Origin: Microbacterium paraoxydans
GTDB lineage: Bacteria > Actinomycetota > Actinomycetes > Actinomycetales > Microbacteriaceae
Length of the DNA stretch: 64,000 nt
Assembly (NCBI RefSeq): GCF_900105335.1
Contig: NZ_LT629770.1
Coordinates: 868,001-932,000 of the forward strand
Reading direction: 5' to 3'
Part shown: in pieces, positions 34,149-44,846 of the stretch
How the letters are laid out: the number at the start of each line of letters is the position of its first letter
Position numbering within the stretch: the first letter of the stretch is position 1
Notes under the pieces: generated by a model
Told to the model about the DNA's origin: nothing
Seen by the model: only the letters and a program-made list of their open reading frames with translations
Database searches by the model: none
Made by a program: the position numbers and the translations under genes

Positions 34149-34410
34149 CATTTCTCCAAACTAGCCACGCGATGCGCGCGGTTCCAGGCACCACGGTGAG
34201 GTTTACACGTTCGTAATCACCTGATCGCGGCGCCAATGCATCCTCGCAGGGGCACCCCACGGCCCGCCCCCTCGGGCCGCGGGATCGCCCTGCTGCCACG
34301 CTCCCAGCGACAGCAGGCAGCAGGTGTCCGATCGTGTGCGATCGACCTCACCCTGGCAGAGCCCGCGCACGGCTGTCAGGGATCTTGAGGATTTCTTGAG
34401 GGGGCGCCGG
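34149..34410. promoter_or_regulatory. gluA upstream region and downstream region of the TAXI gene
   Basis: No gene is seen. A perfect CGGCCCG/CGGGCCG hairpin at 34260-34279 may end the upstream minus-strand operon. The gluA promoter should lie at 34165-34245, where TTGGCG and TGTAAA-type boxes are visible, but I cannot choose a pair with confidence. Confidence 0.4.
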
Positions 34411-35373
34411 TCACCGGCGCAGATCGCGGTAGTACTGCTCCGCGCCGGGGTGCAGGGGCACCGGCCCGGTGAAGATCGCCGACCGGCGGTCCAGCAGCGC
34501 CGCCGCCGGTACGTCGGCCGCCAGCGAGGTGCGCGCCGCGAACAGGCCCGCGACGAGATCGTGCACCACGCCGGGCGGGGTGCTGCCGGCGGTGACGAGG
34601 TAGTTCGGCACCGCCAACGTCGTCACCGAGGCATCGAGGCCGTAGGTGCCTGCAGGCACGTCGGCGGGCCGGTACGCGTGGGAGTAGCGCTCGTTGACCG
34701 CGTTCACCCAGTCCTGCTTGACCGGGAGCAGGCGCACGTCGATGGTGCCCGCGAGGTCCGCGATGCCAGGTGTCGGCAGCCCGCCCACCCAGAAGAAGCC
34801 GTCGATCTCGCCCCGCTCCATCGCGGCGATCGACCCGCCGAGGTCGAGCTGCGGGTCGTCGACCGCCTCGGCCGCGACGCCGGCCGCGTGGAGCACTCGC
34901 GTGGCGATCACGTTCACGCCCGAGTTCTCCGCGCCGAGGGAGATCGTCCGTCCGGCGAGGTCCGCGACGTCTTCGACGGCCGAGTCGTCCCGCACGACGA
35001 TCTGCAGGTACTCGTCGTAGAGGCGGGCGACCGCCTGCACATCCAGCGGCTCGGCGAAGGCGCCCGTCCCCGCCACGGCATCGGCGGCCGCATCGCCCTG
35101 CGCGAAGCCGAGGAGGGCCTCCCCCGCGGTCACGCGCAACAGGTTGTCCACCGATCCCGCCGTCACCTCCGCCGTGAGGTCGACGTCGAGCTCACGCGAC
35201 AGCTCTGTCGCGAGGTGGCTGCCGTAGTCGTGGTACACACCGGTGGGGCTGCCCGCGGCGAGCACGGCGACGGTCTGCGTCCAGTCCTCGGAACGCGGAC
35301 TGCACGCGCTCAACGCGACCGCCGCCACGAGCGCGAGCATCCCGGCGACGACACGCCGCCCCCGCCCGCTCAC
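34411..35373 (-). CDS. TAXI-family solute-binding lipoprotein cotranslated with a sensor kinase
   Basis: A 320-residue secreted lipoprotein. The signal peptide ends in the lipobox VALSAC near residue 20-25. The TAXI (TRAP-associated extracytoplasmic immunogenic) fold is indicated by GSPTGVYHDYGSHLATEL, GEALLGFAQGDAA, ISLGAENSGVNVIATRVL and FWVGGLPTPGI. No TRAP membrane subunits are nearby. The GTG start overlaps the histidine kinase stop as GTGA, so it is translated with the kinase. It probably acts as a ligand sensor for that kinase (inference). The ligand is unknown; glutamate-like acids are suggested only for relatives. Confidence 0.87.
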   Translation of the reverse strand: MSGRGRRVVAGMLALVAAVALSACSPRSEDWTQTVAVLAAGSPTGVYHDYGSHLATELSRELDVDLTAEVTAGSVDNLLRVTAGEALLGFAQGDAAADAVAGTGAFAEPLDVQAVARLYDEYLQIVVRDDSAVEDVADLAGRTISLGAENSGVNVIATRVLHAAGVAAEAVDDPQLDLGGSIAAMERGEIDGFFWVGGLPTPGIADLAGTIDVRLLPVKQDWVNAVNERYSHAYRPADVPAGTYGLDASVTTLAVPNYLVTAGSTPPGVVHDLVAGLFAARTSLAADVPAAALLDRRSAIFTGPVPLHPGAEQYYRDLRR

Positions 35374-36743
35374 GCTGCCGCCTCCGCGGGGAGGACGAGG
35401 GCTACGAGGAGCCCGCCGCCGTCGGCGCCGCGCACCCGCAGCTCGCCCCCGACCGTCGCGAGGAGGTCGGTCGCGATCGCCAGCCCCAGACCGGTTCCCG
35501 GCATGTCGCCGCTGTCCGCGCTCCGCCAGAAGCGGTCTGCCGCCGACGACGCATCCTCCGGTGACAGCCCGGGACCGTGGTCGCGCACGGTGAGCTGGCA
35601 TTCGTCGCCCGCGCGCTGCGCACCGACCTCGATGGACGAGCCCTCCGGCGAGTACTTCACCGCGTTGTCGATCGCGGCGTCGAGCGCGCTCTCCACGATG
35701 GTGCGGTCGGTGATCGTCATGACCGACGACTCCCCCGTCCGGCGCAGCACGATGGCCCGCTGCGCCGCCACCTCCTGCCAGGCCTCGACCCGGCGGCCGG
35801 CGACGGCGGCGAGATCGACCGCCGACATCGTGGAGTCGGTGCGACCGCCGCGGGCGAGTCCGAGGAGGGTCTCCAGGATGCGGGTCATCCGCCGGCCCTC
35901 TTCCCTGGTCTCCTCCACGTCGTGGTCCCACTCGCGTCCCAGCCCCGTCGCGAGGTGCTCGACGCGCAGCAACAGCGCGTTGAGCGGATTCCGCAGCTCG
36001 TGCGAGGCGTTCAGCGCGAACTCCTGCTGTCTCGTCATGACGCGCTCGATCTCATCGGCCATGCCGTTGAACACCCGCGTCATGCGCCGCAGCTCGGGCG
36101 GGCCGGTGCCTTCGGCCACCCGGGCGTCCATCTCCCCCCGCTCGATCGCCGCCATCGCCTCGTCGAGACGGCGCACCGGCGAGAGCACCCAGCGCGCGAG
36201 CCCCGCGACCAAGAGGATGCCGAGCGCGCTGAGCAGCACGACGATGAGTGCGAGCACGAGCGTCCGCCGCAGGATGACGATCTGCGGGGTGTCCGTGCCG
36301 CCCCTGACGAGCACCGCACCGATCACATCGCCGTCGTCGAACACGGGTTCCACCAGCGCCGCATCGGACACGACCCACGGGGAGGACGTCGGTTGCTCGG
36401 CGCGGCGACCGGAGAGCGCCAGCCGCACACGCTGCGCATCCTCCTCCGACAGCACCGCGTCTCCGTGGTCACCGGCCGCCCAGGGGCTGCCGGTGAGATC
36501 GAACACGGTCACCTCGATTCCGTAGACCTCCTGGAAGCGACGGACCTCGGCGTCCATCACCGCCGGACTCCCGGAGCGCAGCGCCTGTCGGGCGCTCGTC
36601 GCGAAGTACCCGAGGTCGCCGAGCTGCTCGGCATAGAACGACTGCTGGACGCTGCGTGCCGCGCTCCACCCGGTCACGCCGCCGAGTGCGACGAGCACGA
36701 TGATCAACGGCACGAGGAACACGACGGTCAGGCGGCGGCGCAC
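35370..36743 (-). CDS. Sensor histidine kinase
   Basis: A 457-residue membrane kinase. It has an N-terminal membrane helix (5-27), an extracytoplasmic domain to about residue 155, a second helix (about 160-182), HAMP (WVLSPVRRLDEAMAAIERGE), the H-box NASHELRNPLNALL, then N (DNAVKYSPEG), G1 (DHGPGL) and G2 (GTGLGLAIA) boxes. The GTG start lies 3 nt after the response regulator stop, and the stop overlaps the TAXI lipoprotein. It is the middle gene of a three-gene operon. Confidence 0.93.
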   Translation of the reverse strand: MRRRLTVVFLVPLIIVLVALGGVTGWSAARSVQQSFYAEQLGDLGYFATSARQALRSGSPAVMDAEVRRFQEVYGIEVTVFDLTGSPWAAGDHGDAVLSEEDAQRVRLALSGRRAEQPTSSPWVVSDAALVEPVFDDGDVIGAVLVRGGTDTPQIVILRRTLVLALIVVLLSALGILLVAGLARWVLSPVRRLDEAMAAIERGEMDARVAEGTGPPELRRMTRVFNGMADEIERVMTRQQEFALNASHELRNPLNALLLRVEHLATGLGREWDHDVEETREEGRRMTRILETLLGLARGGRTDSTMSAVDLAAVAGRRVEAWQEVAAQRAIVLRRTGESSVMTITDRTIVESALDAAIDNAVKYSPEGSSIEVGAQRAGDECQLTVRDHGPGLSPEDASSAADRFWRSADSGDMPGTGLGLAIATDLLATVGGELRVRGADGGGLLVALVLPAEAAA

Positions 36744-36746
36744 GCG

Positions 36747-37418
36747 TCAGGACCCCGCGAGCCGGTAGCCGACGCCGCGCACGGTCTCGATGAACGCGCG
36801 ATCGCCGCTCTTCTTCCGGATGGCGGCCACGTGCACCTCGAGGGAGTGGCCGAAGCCACGCCAATCGGTGTTCCAGACCTCGCGGATGAGGCGCTCCTTC
36901 GGCACCGCGACACCCGGATACCGCGCGAGCACGCCCACGATGTCGAACTCCTTGCGGGTGAGCGCCAGCGGCACCCCGCCGACCTGCACCTCCCGCGCCA
37001 CGAGGTCGATCTGCACCGCGCCGCCTTGCAGCAGCACGCGGGTGTCCGGCTCCGTCCGCAGCGGCCGCGATCGCCGGGTGACCGCCTCGATCCGCGCCAG
37101 GAGCTCGTGCACGTCGTAGGGCTTCACCACGAAGTCGTCGGCACCGGCGCGCAGTCCCTTGATGCGCTCGGCGACCTGGTTACGCGCGGTGACGATGACG
37201 ATCGGCACGTCGGAGCGCCCGCGGATGCGGCGGCAGAGGTCGATGCCGTCGACATCCGGCAGCCCGAGGTCGAGCAGCACCACCTCGGTGTCGGCATCGA
37301 GGTGCTCCAGCGCCGCGGCCCCGTCGGCCGCATGCACGGTGGCATAGCCCGAGCGCGCGAGGAAGGCCTGCAAGGCCCCCGCCACCCGCTCGTCGTCCTC
37401 GACGATCAGTATCCGCAT
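36747..37418 (-). CDS. OmpR-family response regulator
   Basis: A 223-residue regulator. The receiver has the acidic pair at 8-9 (VEDDE), phospho-acceptor Asp50 in VVLLDLGLPD, Thr in VTARNQ and Lys in VVKPYDVHEL. The C-terminal winged helix (about 125-220) includes LTRKEFDIVGVLARYPG and RGVGYRLAGS. It is first in the operon with the kinase and TAXI lipoprotein. Target genes are unknown. Confidence 0.94.
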   Translation of the reverse strand: MRILIVEDDERVAGALQAFLARSGYATVHAADGAAALEHLDADTEVVLLDLGLPDVDGIDLCRRIRGRSDVPIVIVTARNQVAERIKGLRAGADDFVVKPYDVHELLARIEAVTRRSRPLRTEPDTRVLLQGGAVQIDLVAREVQVGGVPLALTRKEFDIVGVLARYPGVAVPKERLIREVWNTDWRGFGHSLEVHVAAIRKKSGDRAFIETVRGVGYRLAGS

Positions 37419-37441
37419 CCCGCGTCCCGTTCTTCGCCGGG

Positions 37442-38254
37442 TCAGCCCGTGGAGGCCGCGCGTTGGGCGAACGCGCTCTCATACAGGCAGACACTCGCCG
37501 CGGTGGCCAGGTTGAGCGATTCGGCGCGCCCGAAGATCGGCAACCGGAGGACACGGTCGGCCTGCGTCAGCGCCTCATCCTCGAGCCCGCGCGCCTCGTT
37601 GCCGAACAGCCAGGCGGTCGGCTCGCCCAGCACGCCGTCGGCGCGTGCCGCGAGGAGGTCGTCCCCCTTCACGTCCGCCGCGAGGATCTGCAGGCCCGCA
37701 TCGTGTGCCCGTCGGACGACCTCGTCGAGCTCACCGCCCACCGAGACCGGAAGGTGGAAGAGCGAGCCGGTCGTCGCCCGCACCACCTTGGGGTTGTACG
37801 GATCGACCGTGCGACCGGTGAGCACGACGGCATCGGCGCCGGCGGCGTCGGCGGCCCGGATGATGGTGCCGAGGTTGCCAGGGTCGCGCACCTCCTCGCA
37901 GATCGCGACGAGACGCGGTGCCGCATCGAAGATGTCCCGCACCGAAGTCGGCGTCTGACGGACGACCGCGACGAGCCCCTGCGGGGTCACCGTGTCGGCC
38001 ATCGCGTGGAGGACGTCCTCGCTCACGTACTCGACGTCGACGTCCGCCTCCGCGGCGGCGGCGCGGATGTCCGCGTGCTTCTCCCAGCCGTGCGGGGTCG
38101 CGAAGAGCTCGACGATCGCTTCGGGGCGGTACGTCAGGGCCTCGCGGACGGACTGCGGACCTTCCAGCAGGAAAAGACCGGTCTCGGTGCGGGCGCTGCG
38201 CTTGGTCAGCTTGGCGACGGCACGGACTCGGGGGGAACGGGGGTTCTCCAGCAC
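37442..38254 (-). CDS. TrmH/SpoU-family RNA 2'-O-methyltransferase
   Basis: A 270-residue SPOUT methyltransferase. An N-terminal substrate-binding domain ([15 protein letters not shown]) precedes the three SpoU motifs: [34 protein letters not shown] with [11 protein letters not shown], and [20 protein letters not shown]. It probably modifies 23S rRNA. The GTG at 38254 has TAGACT (38261-38266) 6 nt upstream, giving a leaderless mRNA. Placement beside rplT is common in actinobacteria. Confidence 0.92.
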   Translation of the reverse strand: MLENPRSPRVRAVAKLTKRSARTETGLFLLEGPQSVREALTYRPEAIVELFATPHGWEKHADIRAAAAEADVDVEYVSEDVLHAMADTVTPQGLVAVVRQTPTSVRDIFDAAPRLVAICEEVRDPGNLGTIIRAADAAGADAVVLTGRTVDPYNPKVVRATTGSLFHLPVSVGGELDEVVRRAHDAGLQILAADVKGDDLLAARADGVLGEPTAWLFGNEARGLEDEALTQADRVLRLPIFGRAESLNLATAASVCLYESAFAQRAASTG

Positions 38255-38295
38255 GAACTCAGTCTACGGTCAGCCCGACACCGCCCGGATACGCG

Positions 38296-38329
38296 GAACG
38301 GGCGCCTTCCCGGAGGAAGACGCCCGTTC
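38296..38329 (-). terminator. infC-rpmI-rplT terminator
   Basis: A 15-bp interrupted stem (GAACGGGCG-CTTCC / GGAAG-CGCCCGTTC, one mismatch) with a 4-nt loop, starting 13 nt past the rplT stop. Confidence 0.85.
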
Positions 38330-38342
38330 GGAAGCGAGATGC

Positions 38343-38729
38343 TTACGCCGCGGACTTCGGCGCGTTGACGTCGGAGGGCAGAGCCTTCTTCGCCGTCTCG
38401 ACCAGCGTCGTGAACGTCGCGGCGTCGTTCACCGCGAGGTCGGCGAGCATGCGACGGTCGACCGTGACACCCGCGAGGCCCAGACCCTGGATGAAGCGGT
38501 TGTACGTCATGCCGTTCTGGCGGGCCGCAGCGTTGATGCGCTGGATCCACAGACGACGGAAGTCGCCCTTGCGCTTGCGACGGTCCCGGTACGAGTAGAC
38601 CAGGGAGTGGATGACCTGCTCCTTGGCCTTCCGGTAGAGGCGCGAACGCTGACCGCGGTAGCCGGAGGCGCGCTCGAGGATGACCCGACGCTTCTTGTGG
38701 GCGTTGACCGCCCGCTTGACTCTTGCCAT
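38343..38729 (-). CDS. rplT: 50S ribosomal protein L20
   Basis: A 128-residue basic protein with the L20 core: [58 protein letters not shown] and [20 protein letters not shown]. It binds 23S rRNA early in 50S assembly. It follows rpmI by 32 nt in the usual infC-rpmI-rplT operon. Confidence 0.98.
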   Translation of the reverse strand: MARVKRAVNAHKKRRVILERASGYRGQRSRLYRKAKEQVIHSLVYSYRDRRKRKGDFRRLWIQRINAAARQNGMTYNRFIQGLGLAGVTVDRRMLADLAVNDAATFTTLVETAKKALPSDVNAPKSAA

Positions 38730-38761
38730 TTTCCTGTGTTCCTATCCTGCGATCGGGCGCG

Positions 38762-38956
38762 TCAGCGACCGAGAAGCTTCTTCGCGACCTTGAAGTCCGC
38801 CTTCGCGAGCACCTGGTCCTGGTTCAGACGACGGGTGCGACGGCTCGACTTGTGCTCGAGGTTGTGGCGCATCCCGGCCTGCTGCTTCTTCAGCTTGCCG
38901 CTGCCGGTGATCTTGAAGCGCTTCTTAGCACCCGAGTGGGTCTTCTGCTTCGGCAT
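38762..38956 (-). CDS. rpmI: 50S ribosomal protein L35
   Basis: A 64-residue basic protein ([34 protein letters not shown]), normal for L35. It lies between infC and rplT. Confidence 0.98.
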   Translation of the reverse strand: MPKQKTHSGAKKRFKITGSGKLKKQQAGMRHNLEHKSSRRTRRLNQDQVLAKADFKVAKKLLGR

Positions 38957-39028
38957 CTTCTCTTCCTTCGTATGGCGCCTTCTCAGGCGACGGTGTCAAC
39001 CCGCGGTGCGGGAGTTCTGGGGGCGGAC

Positions 39029-39643
<615 letters not shown>

Positions 39644-39901
39644 GCGGAGCTCCTTAGACGATGTGATTCGGCCACCGTGATGCGGTCTGCATCCCGGGCG
39701 AAATCGAAGTCGTCCCCCCACCCGCCGGCGTTCAGATACCGGCTTCGCACCCTGTCTACCGGCCCTCTCGTGACGAGCGGAGCCGGCGGAGCGCAAGACC
39801 CGGTAGCCTGGAACGGCAAGCGCGGGTGGGAAGTGAATCCTCTTTCGTTCCGGAGCATGACGCTCCGGAGCCCGCCAAAGTCTAACAGAAAGCAAGGCGA
39901 A
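39644..39901 (-). promoter_or_regulatory. Long infC leader
   Basis: About 240 nt precede infC. TAGACT near 39879-39884 (minus) is a likely -10. Right after it the RNA can form an 8-bp hairpin TCCGGAGC/GCTCCGGA (39849-39869). No gene is seen. Leader control by L20 or IF-3 is possible but not shown by sequence. Confidence 0.45.
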
Positions 39902-40300
39902 GTGACGAACCAGGCATCGGACGAGGCGGCCCGCGAGCGCGAGGAGCGATGGGCTCGGCAGGAGGAGGCAGCCTCCTCGGCCGTCCGTGACATCGCCGAC
40001 GTCCCCGCCGTCGAGGTGATCACGACCGCCGCCGTGCACCTCATGAGCGCCGCGGCCGTGAAGCTCGGCCTGGCGGACGACCCCGAAGCCGCGGCCCAGC
40101 TCGACCTCGATGAGGCACGGAAGCTCATCAACGCCCTGGCAGGGCTCATCACCGCCGGCGCCCCTGAGATCAGCGACATGCACGCCCGCTCGTTGCGCGA
40201 CGGCCTCCGGTCGCTGCAGCTCGCCTTCCGCGAGGCCTCGACCATCCCCGACCCGATCGGCAAGGGCCCGGGCGAGAAGTGGACCGGTCCCGTCACCTGA
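39902..40300 (+). CDS. DUF1844 domain protein
   Basis: A 132-residue cytoplasmic protein. The DUF1844 core is [44 protein letters not shown], with charged ends. Function is unknown. It sits divergent from infC in many actinobacteria. The start is GTG at 39902 with an AAGG Shine-Dalgarno; the C terminus ends [10 protein letters not shown]. It converges on sseB with only 18 nt between stops. Confidence 0.88.
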   Translation: MTNQASDEAAREREERWARQEEAASSAVRDIADVPAVEVITTAAVHLMSAAAVKLGLADDPEAAAQLDLDEARKLINALAGLITAGAPEISDMHARSLRDGLRSLQLAFREASTIPDPIGKGPGEKWTGPVT

Positions 40301-40318
40301 TCCGGCCGAAGCTCCGCC

Positions 40319-41116
40319 TCAGATGCTGCGGCGGAGCTTGACCGTCAGCGAGTCAGCGAGGACGGCGATGCGGTCGTCCGCGGCCCAGCGCTGAGCGAGT
40401 CGTCCGAGCACGGCATCCAGGACCTCGCGCTCCAAGCCGTCGACGAGCTCCAGCACGACGATGAGCTCGGGTCCGCGGAGCCGGGCGTCCGGGTCTCCCG
40501 GCGCGACCGCGACGTCGATCACGGCGAGCTCGTGGGCGATGCTCTCCCGAAGGGCGGTGACGACCTCGGGAGAGAGGAAGCTCGGCTCCCACGCGTGTCC
40601 CTGCGCCACGGCCCAGACGGCGGGGCGGCGGATCACGAACTCGGTGTCGGACGTGGGGTCCAGCACGATGAGATCGGTGTCCTCCGACGACGCGGCCAGG
40701 GCCGCGCGGACGGCCTCGACCGGGATGGGGCGTGCCGACGGATCCCAGCGCTGCATCGTCTCGACCGACGAGAACACCGGCTGGACGCGGCGCCCGTCCG
40801 GGGCGGCCACGGTGACGATCGAGAGCTCCTGCGTCTTGTCCACCGCGAGACCGCTGGGCGCCACCCCCTCCTCGCCCTTCTCCGCGATCAGGGGCACGAG
40901 GACCCGGGCGGAGCGGAACGCGTCGACGACCTCGGCCTGGCTCCCCTCGCCCGCACGGAAGCGGTGCAGCGCCGCGAGGAGAGCCGGGTCCGCCGAGCCG
41001 TCGTCCGCCGCATGCGGGTTCGACTCGAAGCTGCGGCCCTCCCAGGGGACGCCGGCGGAATCGGCCCGGTTGTGCGACTCGGGGCCGCAGGCGTGGGGGT
41101 CAGTCTCCGGCGACAT
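40319..41116 (-). CDS. SseB family protein
   Basis: A 265-residue cytoplasmic protein. SseB-type segments are [47 protein letters not shown] and [20 protein letters not shown]. The SseB name comes from enhanced serine sensitivity in E. coli; no molecular role is established for these actinobacterial proteins. The first 40 residues are variable and the ATG at 41116 overlaps priA by 17 nt. It ends the his operon segment. Confidence 0.87.
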   Translation of the reverse strand: MSPETDPHACGPESHNRADSAGVPWEGRSFESNPHAADDGSADPALLAALHRFRAGEGSQAEVVDAFRSARVLVPLIAEKGEEGVAPSGLAVDKTQELSIVTVAAPDGRRVQPVFSSVETMQRWDPSARPIPVEAVRAALAASSEDTDLIVLDPTSDTEFVIRRPAVWAVAQGHAWEPSFLSPEVVTALRESIAHELAVIDVAVAPGDPDARLRGPELIVVLELVDGLEREVLDAVLGRLAQRWAADDRIAVLADSLTVKLRRSI

Positions 41117-41846
41117 CCAGGGCCTCCGCGAGCGTGAAGGCGCCCGCGTACAGAGCCTTGCCGACGATGGCCCCCTCGACGCCCAGGGGCACGAGGTCGC
41201 GCAGCGCGGCGATGTCGTCGAGGTTCGAGATGCCGCCGGACGCGACGACCGGCTTCGGCGTGCGCGAGGTCACCTCGCGCAGGAGCTCCAGGTTCGGACC
41301 GCGCAGCGTGCCGTCCTTGGTCACGTCGGTGACGACGTAGCGGCTGCAGCCGGCGTCCTCGAGGCGCTCGAGCACCTCCCAGAGGTCGCCGCCCTCCTTC
41401 GTCCAGCCCCGCGCGGCGAGCGTCGTGCCACGGACGTCGAGGCCGACGGCGATCGCCTCCCCGAACCGGCTGATCACGTCGGCCGCCCACTCCGGGTTCT
41501 CCAGCGCGGCGGTGCCGAGGTTGATGCGCGCGGCACCGCTCTCCAGCGCGGCTTCCAGGCTCGCGTCGTCCCGGATGCCGCCGGAGAGCTCGACATTGAC
41601 GTTCTTGAACTGCTTGATGACCTTGCGCAGGATCGGCGCGTTGCTCCCGCGACCGAACGCCGCGTCCAGATCGACGAGGTGGATCCAGGAGGCTCCCTGC
41701 GAGACCCACTCCCCTGCCGCGTCGAGCGGGTCGCCGTAGCTCGTCTCGGTCCCGGCCTCCCCCTGGGTGAGACGGACCGCCTTGCCGCCGGCGACGTCGA
41801 CCGCGGGAAGGAGCGTGAGCGAGGGGGACTGCGCGAAGTCGTTCAT
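41100..41846 (-). CDS. priA: Phosphoribosyl isomerase PriA (HisA, probably dual HisA/TrpF)
   Basis: Isomerises ProFAR in histidine synthesis; the actinobacterial PriA usually also does the TrpF step of tryptophan synthesis. The 248-residue TIM barrel has [19 protein letters not shown] (catalytic Asp in AVDV), [34 protein letters not shown] (second catalytic Asp) and [13 protein letters not shown]. The ATG at 41846 is preceded by AAGGA. No trpF is in the window to test the dual role. Confidence 0.93.
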   Translation of the reverse strand: MNDFAQSPSLTLLPAVDVAGGKAVRLTQGEAGTETSYGDPLDAAGEWVSQGASWIHLVDLDAAFGRGSNAPILRKVIKQFKNVNVELSGGIRDDASLEAALESGAARINLGTAALENPEWAADVISRFGEAIAVGLDVRGTTLAARGWTKEGGDLWEVLERLEDAGCSRYVVTDVTKDGTLRGPNLELLREVTSRTPKPVVASGGISNLDDIAALRDLVPLGVEGAIVGKALYAGAFTLAEALDVAGD

Positions 41847-41958
41847 GGGGTCCTTGGTTCGGGTGGGTCTGCGGCCCGAGCGGGCACGAGAGACGAGGGT
41901 AGTCCGCCGCGGGGCGCGGGACAAACCGCGTGACGCCGGGCGCCAACGCGGCTCGGGG

Positions 41959-42594
41959 TCAGAGGCTCTGCACCCAGTTCCGGAGCAGCCGGATGCCGGC
42001 GTCCCCGGACTTCTCCGGGTGGAACTGCGTCGCCGAGAGCGGGCCGTTCTCGACGGCCGCGAGGAAGGGGCCGCCGTACTCCGCCCAGGTCAGCACGGGC
42101 TGCGGGAACGGCGGGATCACGTCGAGCTCCCAGGACTGCGCCGCATAGGAGTGCACGAAGTAGAAGCGCTCCTGCTCGATCCCGCGAAACAGGACGGTGT
42201 CCTTCCCCGGCTCGACGGTGTTCCAGCCCATGTGCGGCAGCACGGGCGCGTTGAGTTCCGTCACGGCGCCCGGCCACTCGCCGAGGCCCGCGGTGTCGTG
42301 CCCCCGCTCGACGCCGTGCTCAAAGAGCACCTGCATGCCGACGCAGATGCCGAGGACCGGTCGGCCGCCCGCGAGACGACGGCCGATGATCTCGTCGCCG
42401 CCGTGGGCGTGCAGAGCGTCCCGCACCGCCTGGAAGGCCCCGACACCGGGCACGACGAACCCGTCCGCCTCGAGCGCCTCGGCGCGGTCGCGCGTGAGGA
42501 CGGCGTCGGCTCCCGCGGCGACGAGGGCCTTGACCGCGGAGTGGACGTTGCCGGACTCGTAGTCGAAGACGGCGACCCGGGGCGCGGCGCTCAC
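41959..42594 (-). CDS. hisH: Imidazole glycerol phosphate synthase subunit HisH
   Basis: Glutaminase subunit supplying ammonia to HisF. The 211-residue product has the class I triad: Cys in LGICVGMQ (about 82), and His and Glu in QFHPEKS near 195. The start is GTG at 42594, overlapping the hisB stop as GTGA. hisF is not in the window. Confidence 0.95.
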   Translation of the reverse strand: MSAAPRVAVFDYESGNVHSAVKALVAAGADAVLTRDRAEALEADGFVVPGVGAFQAVRDALHAHGGDEIIGRRLAGGRPVLGICVGMQVLFEHGVERGHDTAGLGEWPGAVTELNAPVLPHMGWNTVEPGKDTVLFRGIEQERFYFVHSYAAQSWELDVIPPFPQPVLTWAEYGGPFLAAVENGPLSATQFHPEKSGDAGIRLLRNWVQSL

Positions 42595-43208
42595 AAGGCT
42601 CCCTTGGTGGATGGGATGCCGTCGACGAGGGGATCCAGCGCCTTCGCCTGACGGAACGCCCGCGCGAATGCCTTGAACTCGGCCTCGGCGATGTGGTGCG
42701 GGTCGCGCCCGCCCAGCACCCGGACGTGCACGGTCAGCGCGGCGTTGAAGGTGATGGCCTCGAAGACGTGCCGCACGAGTGATCCCGTGAAGTGCCCGCC
42801 GATCAGGTGGTGCTCGAAGCCGGCCGGCTCCCCCTCGTGCACGAGGTAGGGGCGACCGGAGATGTCGACGACGGCCTGCGCCAGGGCCTCGTCCAGCGGG
42901 ACGAGGGCGTCGCCGTACCGGGAGATGCCGGACTTGTCTCCGAGGGCTGCCAGGATCGCCTGGCCGAGCACGATCGAGACGTCCTCCACGGTGTGGTGGG
43001 CGTCGATGTGGGTGTCCCCGGAGGCCCGCACGGTGAGATCCGTCAGCGAGTGCTTGGCGAACGCCGTGAGCATGTGGTCGAAGAACGGCACCGAGGTGTC
43101 GATGCGGCTCGCACCGGTGCCGTCGAGGTTCAGCTCGACCTCGACGGTGGACTCCGACGTGCTGCGCACGCGGCTCGCGGTGCGTGCGGTGGGCGCGGGG
43201 ATGGTCAT
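42591..43208 (-). CDS. hisB: Imidazoleglycerol-phosphate dehydratase
   Basis: A Mn-dependent dehydratase, 205 residues. The paired metal motifs are [17 protein letters not shown] with [14 protein letters not shown], and [10 protein letters not shown] with [16 protein letters not shown]. It is the single-domain form typical of actinobacteria, without a HolPase domain. The ATG overlaps the hisC stop as ATGA. Confidence 0.96.
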   Translation of the reverse strand: MTIPAPTARTASRVRSTSESTVEVELNLDGTGASRIDTSVPFFDHMLTAFAKHSLTDLTVRASGDTHIDAHHTVEDVSIVLGQAILAALGDKSGISRYGDALVPLDEALAQAVVDISGRPYLVHEGEPAGFEHHLIGGHFTGSLVRHVFEAITFNAALTVHVRVLGGRDPHHIAEAEFKAFARAFRQAKALDPLVDGIPSTKGAL

Positions 43209-44290
43209 GATGCCGATCCTATCGAGGCCAGGGCGTCCAGGAACGCCGTCGTCTCCGCCTCGGTGCCGGCGCTGACGCGCAGGTGGCCGGGGATGCCGAC
43301 GTCGCGGACGAGCACCCCGCGGTCGTACAGCTGCTGCCACGTCGCCCGCGGATCCGCGACGCCGCCGAACAGCACGAAGTTGGACCACGAGAGGTGCGGG
43401 GTGTATCCGAAGGCCTCGAGCGTCGCCGTGATGCGGTCACGCTGCTCCACGATCTCCTGCACCATGCCGAGCATGACGTCGGCGTTGCGGAGGGCGGCGA
43501 CCGCGGCGGCCTGCGTCAGAGCGCTCAGGTGGTACGGCAGTCGCACGAGCCGGAGCGCGTCGATGAACGCCGGATCGGCCGCGAGGTAGCCGACGCGGGC
43601 ACCGGCGAAGGCAAAGGCCTTGCTCATGGTGCGGGAGACGGCGAGCCGCGGCCGTCCTTCCAGGAGGGTGAGGGCCGACGCCGCATCCCGTGGCGCGAAC
43701 TCCTGGTAAGCCTCGTCGACGATCACGACGCCGCGGGCCGCCTCGTAGACGGCCTCCACCACGTCGAGCCCCAGTGGGGTGCCGGTCGGGTTGTTCGGCG
43801 AGCAGAGGATCACGATGTCGGGGTCGGCCGCGCGCACCTGCTCCGCCGCCTCCTCCGGGGTGACCGTGTAGTCGGGCTGACGGGTGCCGGCGATCCAGGA
43901 CGCACCGGTCCCCTTCGCGATGAGCGGGTACATCGAGTACGTGGGGCCGAAGCCGAAGGCCGTGCGCCCCGGACCGCCGAAGGCCTGGAAGATGTGCTGC
44001 AGCACCTCGTTGGATCCGTTGCCCGCCCAGATCTGCTCCGACGTGAGGCCGTGCCCCAGATAGTCGGCGAACGCCTCGCGCAATGTGGTGAACTCACGGT
44101 CCGGGTACCGGTTCACGTCTCGGATCGCCACCGCGATGTCGTCGAGGATGTCGCTGGCGACCTCGTCGGGAACAGGATGCGTGTTCTCGTTGACGTTGAG
44201 GGCGACCGGCAGCGGGGCCTGAGGTGCGCCGTACGGGGTGAGTCCGCGCAGATCGTCGCGGAGCGGGAGATCGTTGAGGGAGAAGGTCAC
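43205..44290 (-). CDS. hisC: Histidinol-phosphate aminotransferase
   Basis: A PLP aminotransferase, 361 residues. Key segments are [50 protein letters not shown] and the PLP-lysine site [19 protein letters not shown] use the GTG at 44290; TAAGAT (44298-44303) lies 7 nt upstream, so this gene starts its own leaderless mRNA, with no hisD ahead of it. An in-frame ATG at 44299 overlaps the -10 and is less likely. Confidence 0.95.
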   Translation of the reverse strand: MTFSLNDLPLRDDLRGLTPYGAPQAPLPVALNVNENTHPVPDEVASDILDDIAVAIRDVNRYPDREFTTLREAFADYLGHGLTSEQIWAGNGSNEVLQHIFQAFGGPGRTAFGFGPTYSMYPLIAKGTGASWIAGTRQPDYTVTPEEAAEQVRAADPDIVILCSPNNPTGTPLGLDVVEAVYEAARGVVIVDEAYQEFAPRDAASALTLLEGRPRLAVSRTMSKAFAFAGARVGYLAADPAFIDALRLVRLPYHLSALTQAAAVAALRNADVMLGMVQEIVEQRDRITATLEAFGYTPHLSWSNFVLFGGVADPRATWQQLYDRGVLVRDVGIPGHLRVSAGTEAETTAFLDALASIGSAS

Positions 44291-44378
44291 CCTTCCCATC
44301 TTAAGAGGAGCACGGATGGCCGAGGTCATCGTGACGATCGGATCGTCAGGGACCGGAGGCAGGACCTCGGACTCCGCG

Positions 44379-44747
44379 TCAGTCGGTGTACCGTGCCGGG
44401 AGCGCGAGCTCCTGGCCGACCTGGAGCTCACCGCCGCGCAGGAGGTTCATCCGGCTGATCTCGCCGATGACATCCCGCGGGTCGGCGGCGGGAGCGATGC
44501 TGCTCGCGATCGACCAGAGCGTGTCACCGGGCATGACCGTGACGGTCTCGACGGAGACGGCCGGTGCGTCTACGCCGGAGGCGATCGCGCTGCCCCCACC
44601 GATGGCGGCGAAGGCGATACCCGCAGCGAGCGGGACGGAGGCGAGCGCGAGCAGGGTGCGGCGGCCGCGGGCCGTGATCCGCAGCCGGGTGGCCGGACGG
44701 GCCGATGCCGGAAGGGCGGTCGCGGTGCTGAGGCTCATGCTGCTCAT
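44379..44747 (-). CDS. LysM-domain SOS cell-division inhibitor candidate (DivS/ChiZ/YneA type)
   Basis: A 122-residue protein with one membrane helix (about 28-56, RTLLALASVPLAAGIAFAAI) and an extracytoplasmic LysM domain (about 68-118, VMPGDTLWSIASSI, QVGQELALP). Small LysM membrane proteins divergent from lexA include C. glutamicum DivS, mycobacterial ChiZ (Rv2719c) and Bacillus YneA, which stop division during SOS. Context, architecture and the LexA-like box in its promoter support the same role here. AAGGAG precedes the ATG. Confidence 0.85.
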   Translation of the reverse strand: MSSMSLSTATALPASARPATRLRITARGRRTLLALASVPLAAGIAFAAIGGGSAIASGVDAPAVSVETVTVMPGDTLWSIASSIAPAADPRDVIGEISRMNLLRGGELQVGQELALPARYTD

Positions 44748-44791
44748 GTCTGCTCCTTACTGTCCCGGCGCCGGAGCCCGGGGAGGTTGGC

Positions 44792-44840
44792 GTAGCTTTC
44801 GCATCCGCGCCTCGGCCGGGAGCCGTGGATGCGAAGCTAC
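44792..44840 (-). other. 5'-terminal hairpin of the LysM gene mRNA
   Basis: A 14-bp stem with one bulged T (GTAGCTTTCGCATCC / GGATGCGAAGCTAC) and a 20-nt loop. With the -10 at 44847-44852, the mRNA should begin at about 44840, so the stem lies at the extreme 5' end. It may protect the message or shape translation. Confidence 0.65.
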
Positions 44841-44846
44841 GTTCCG

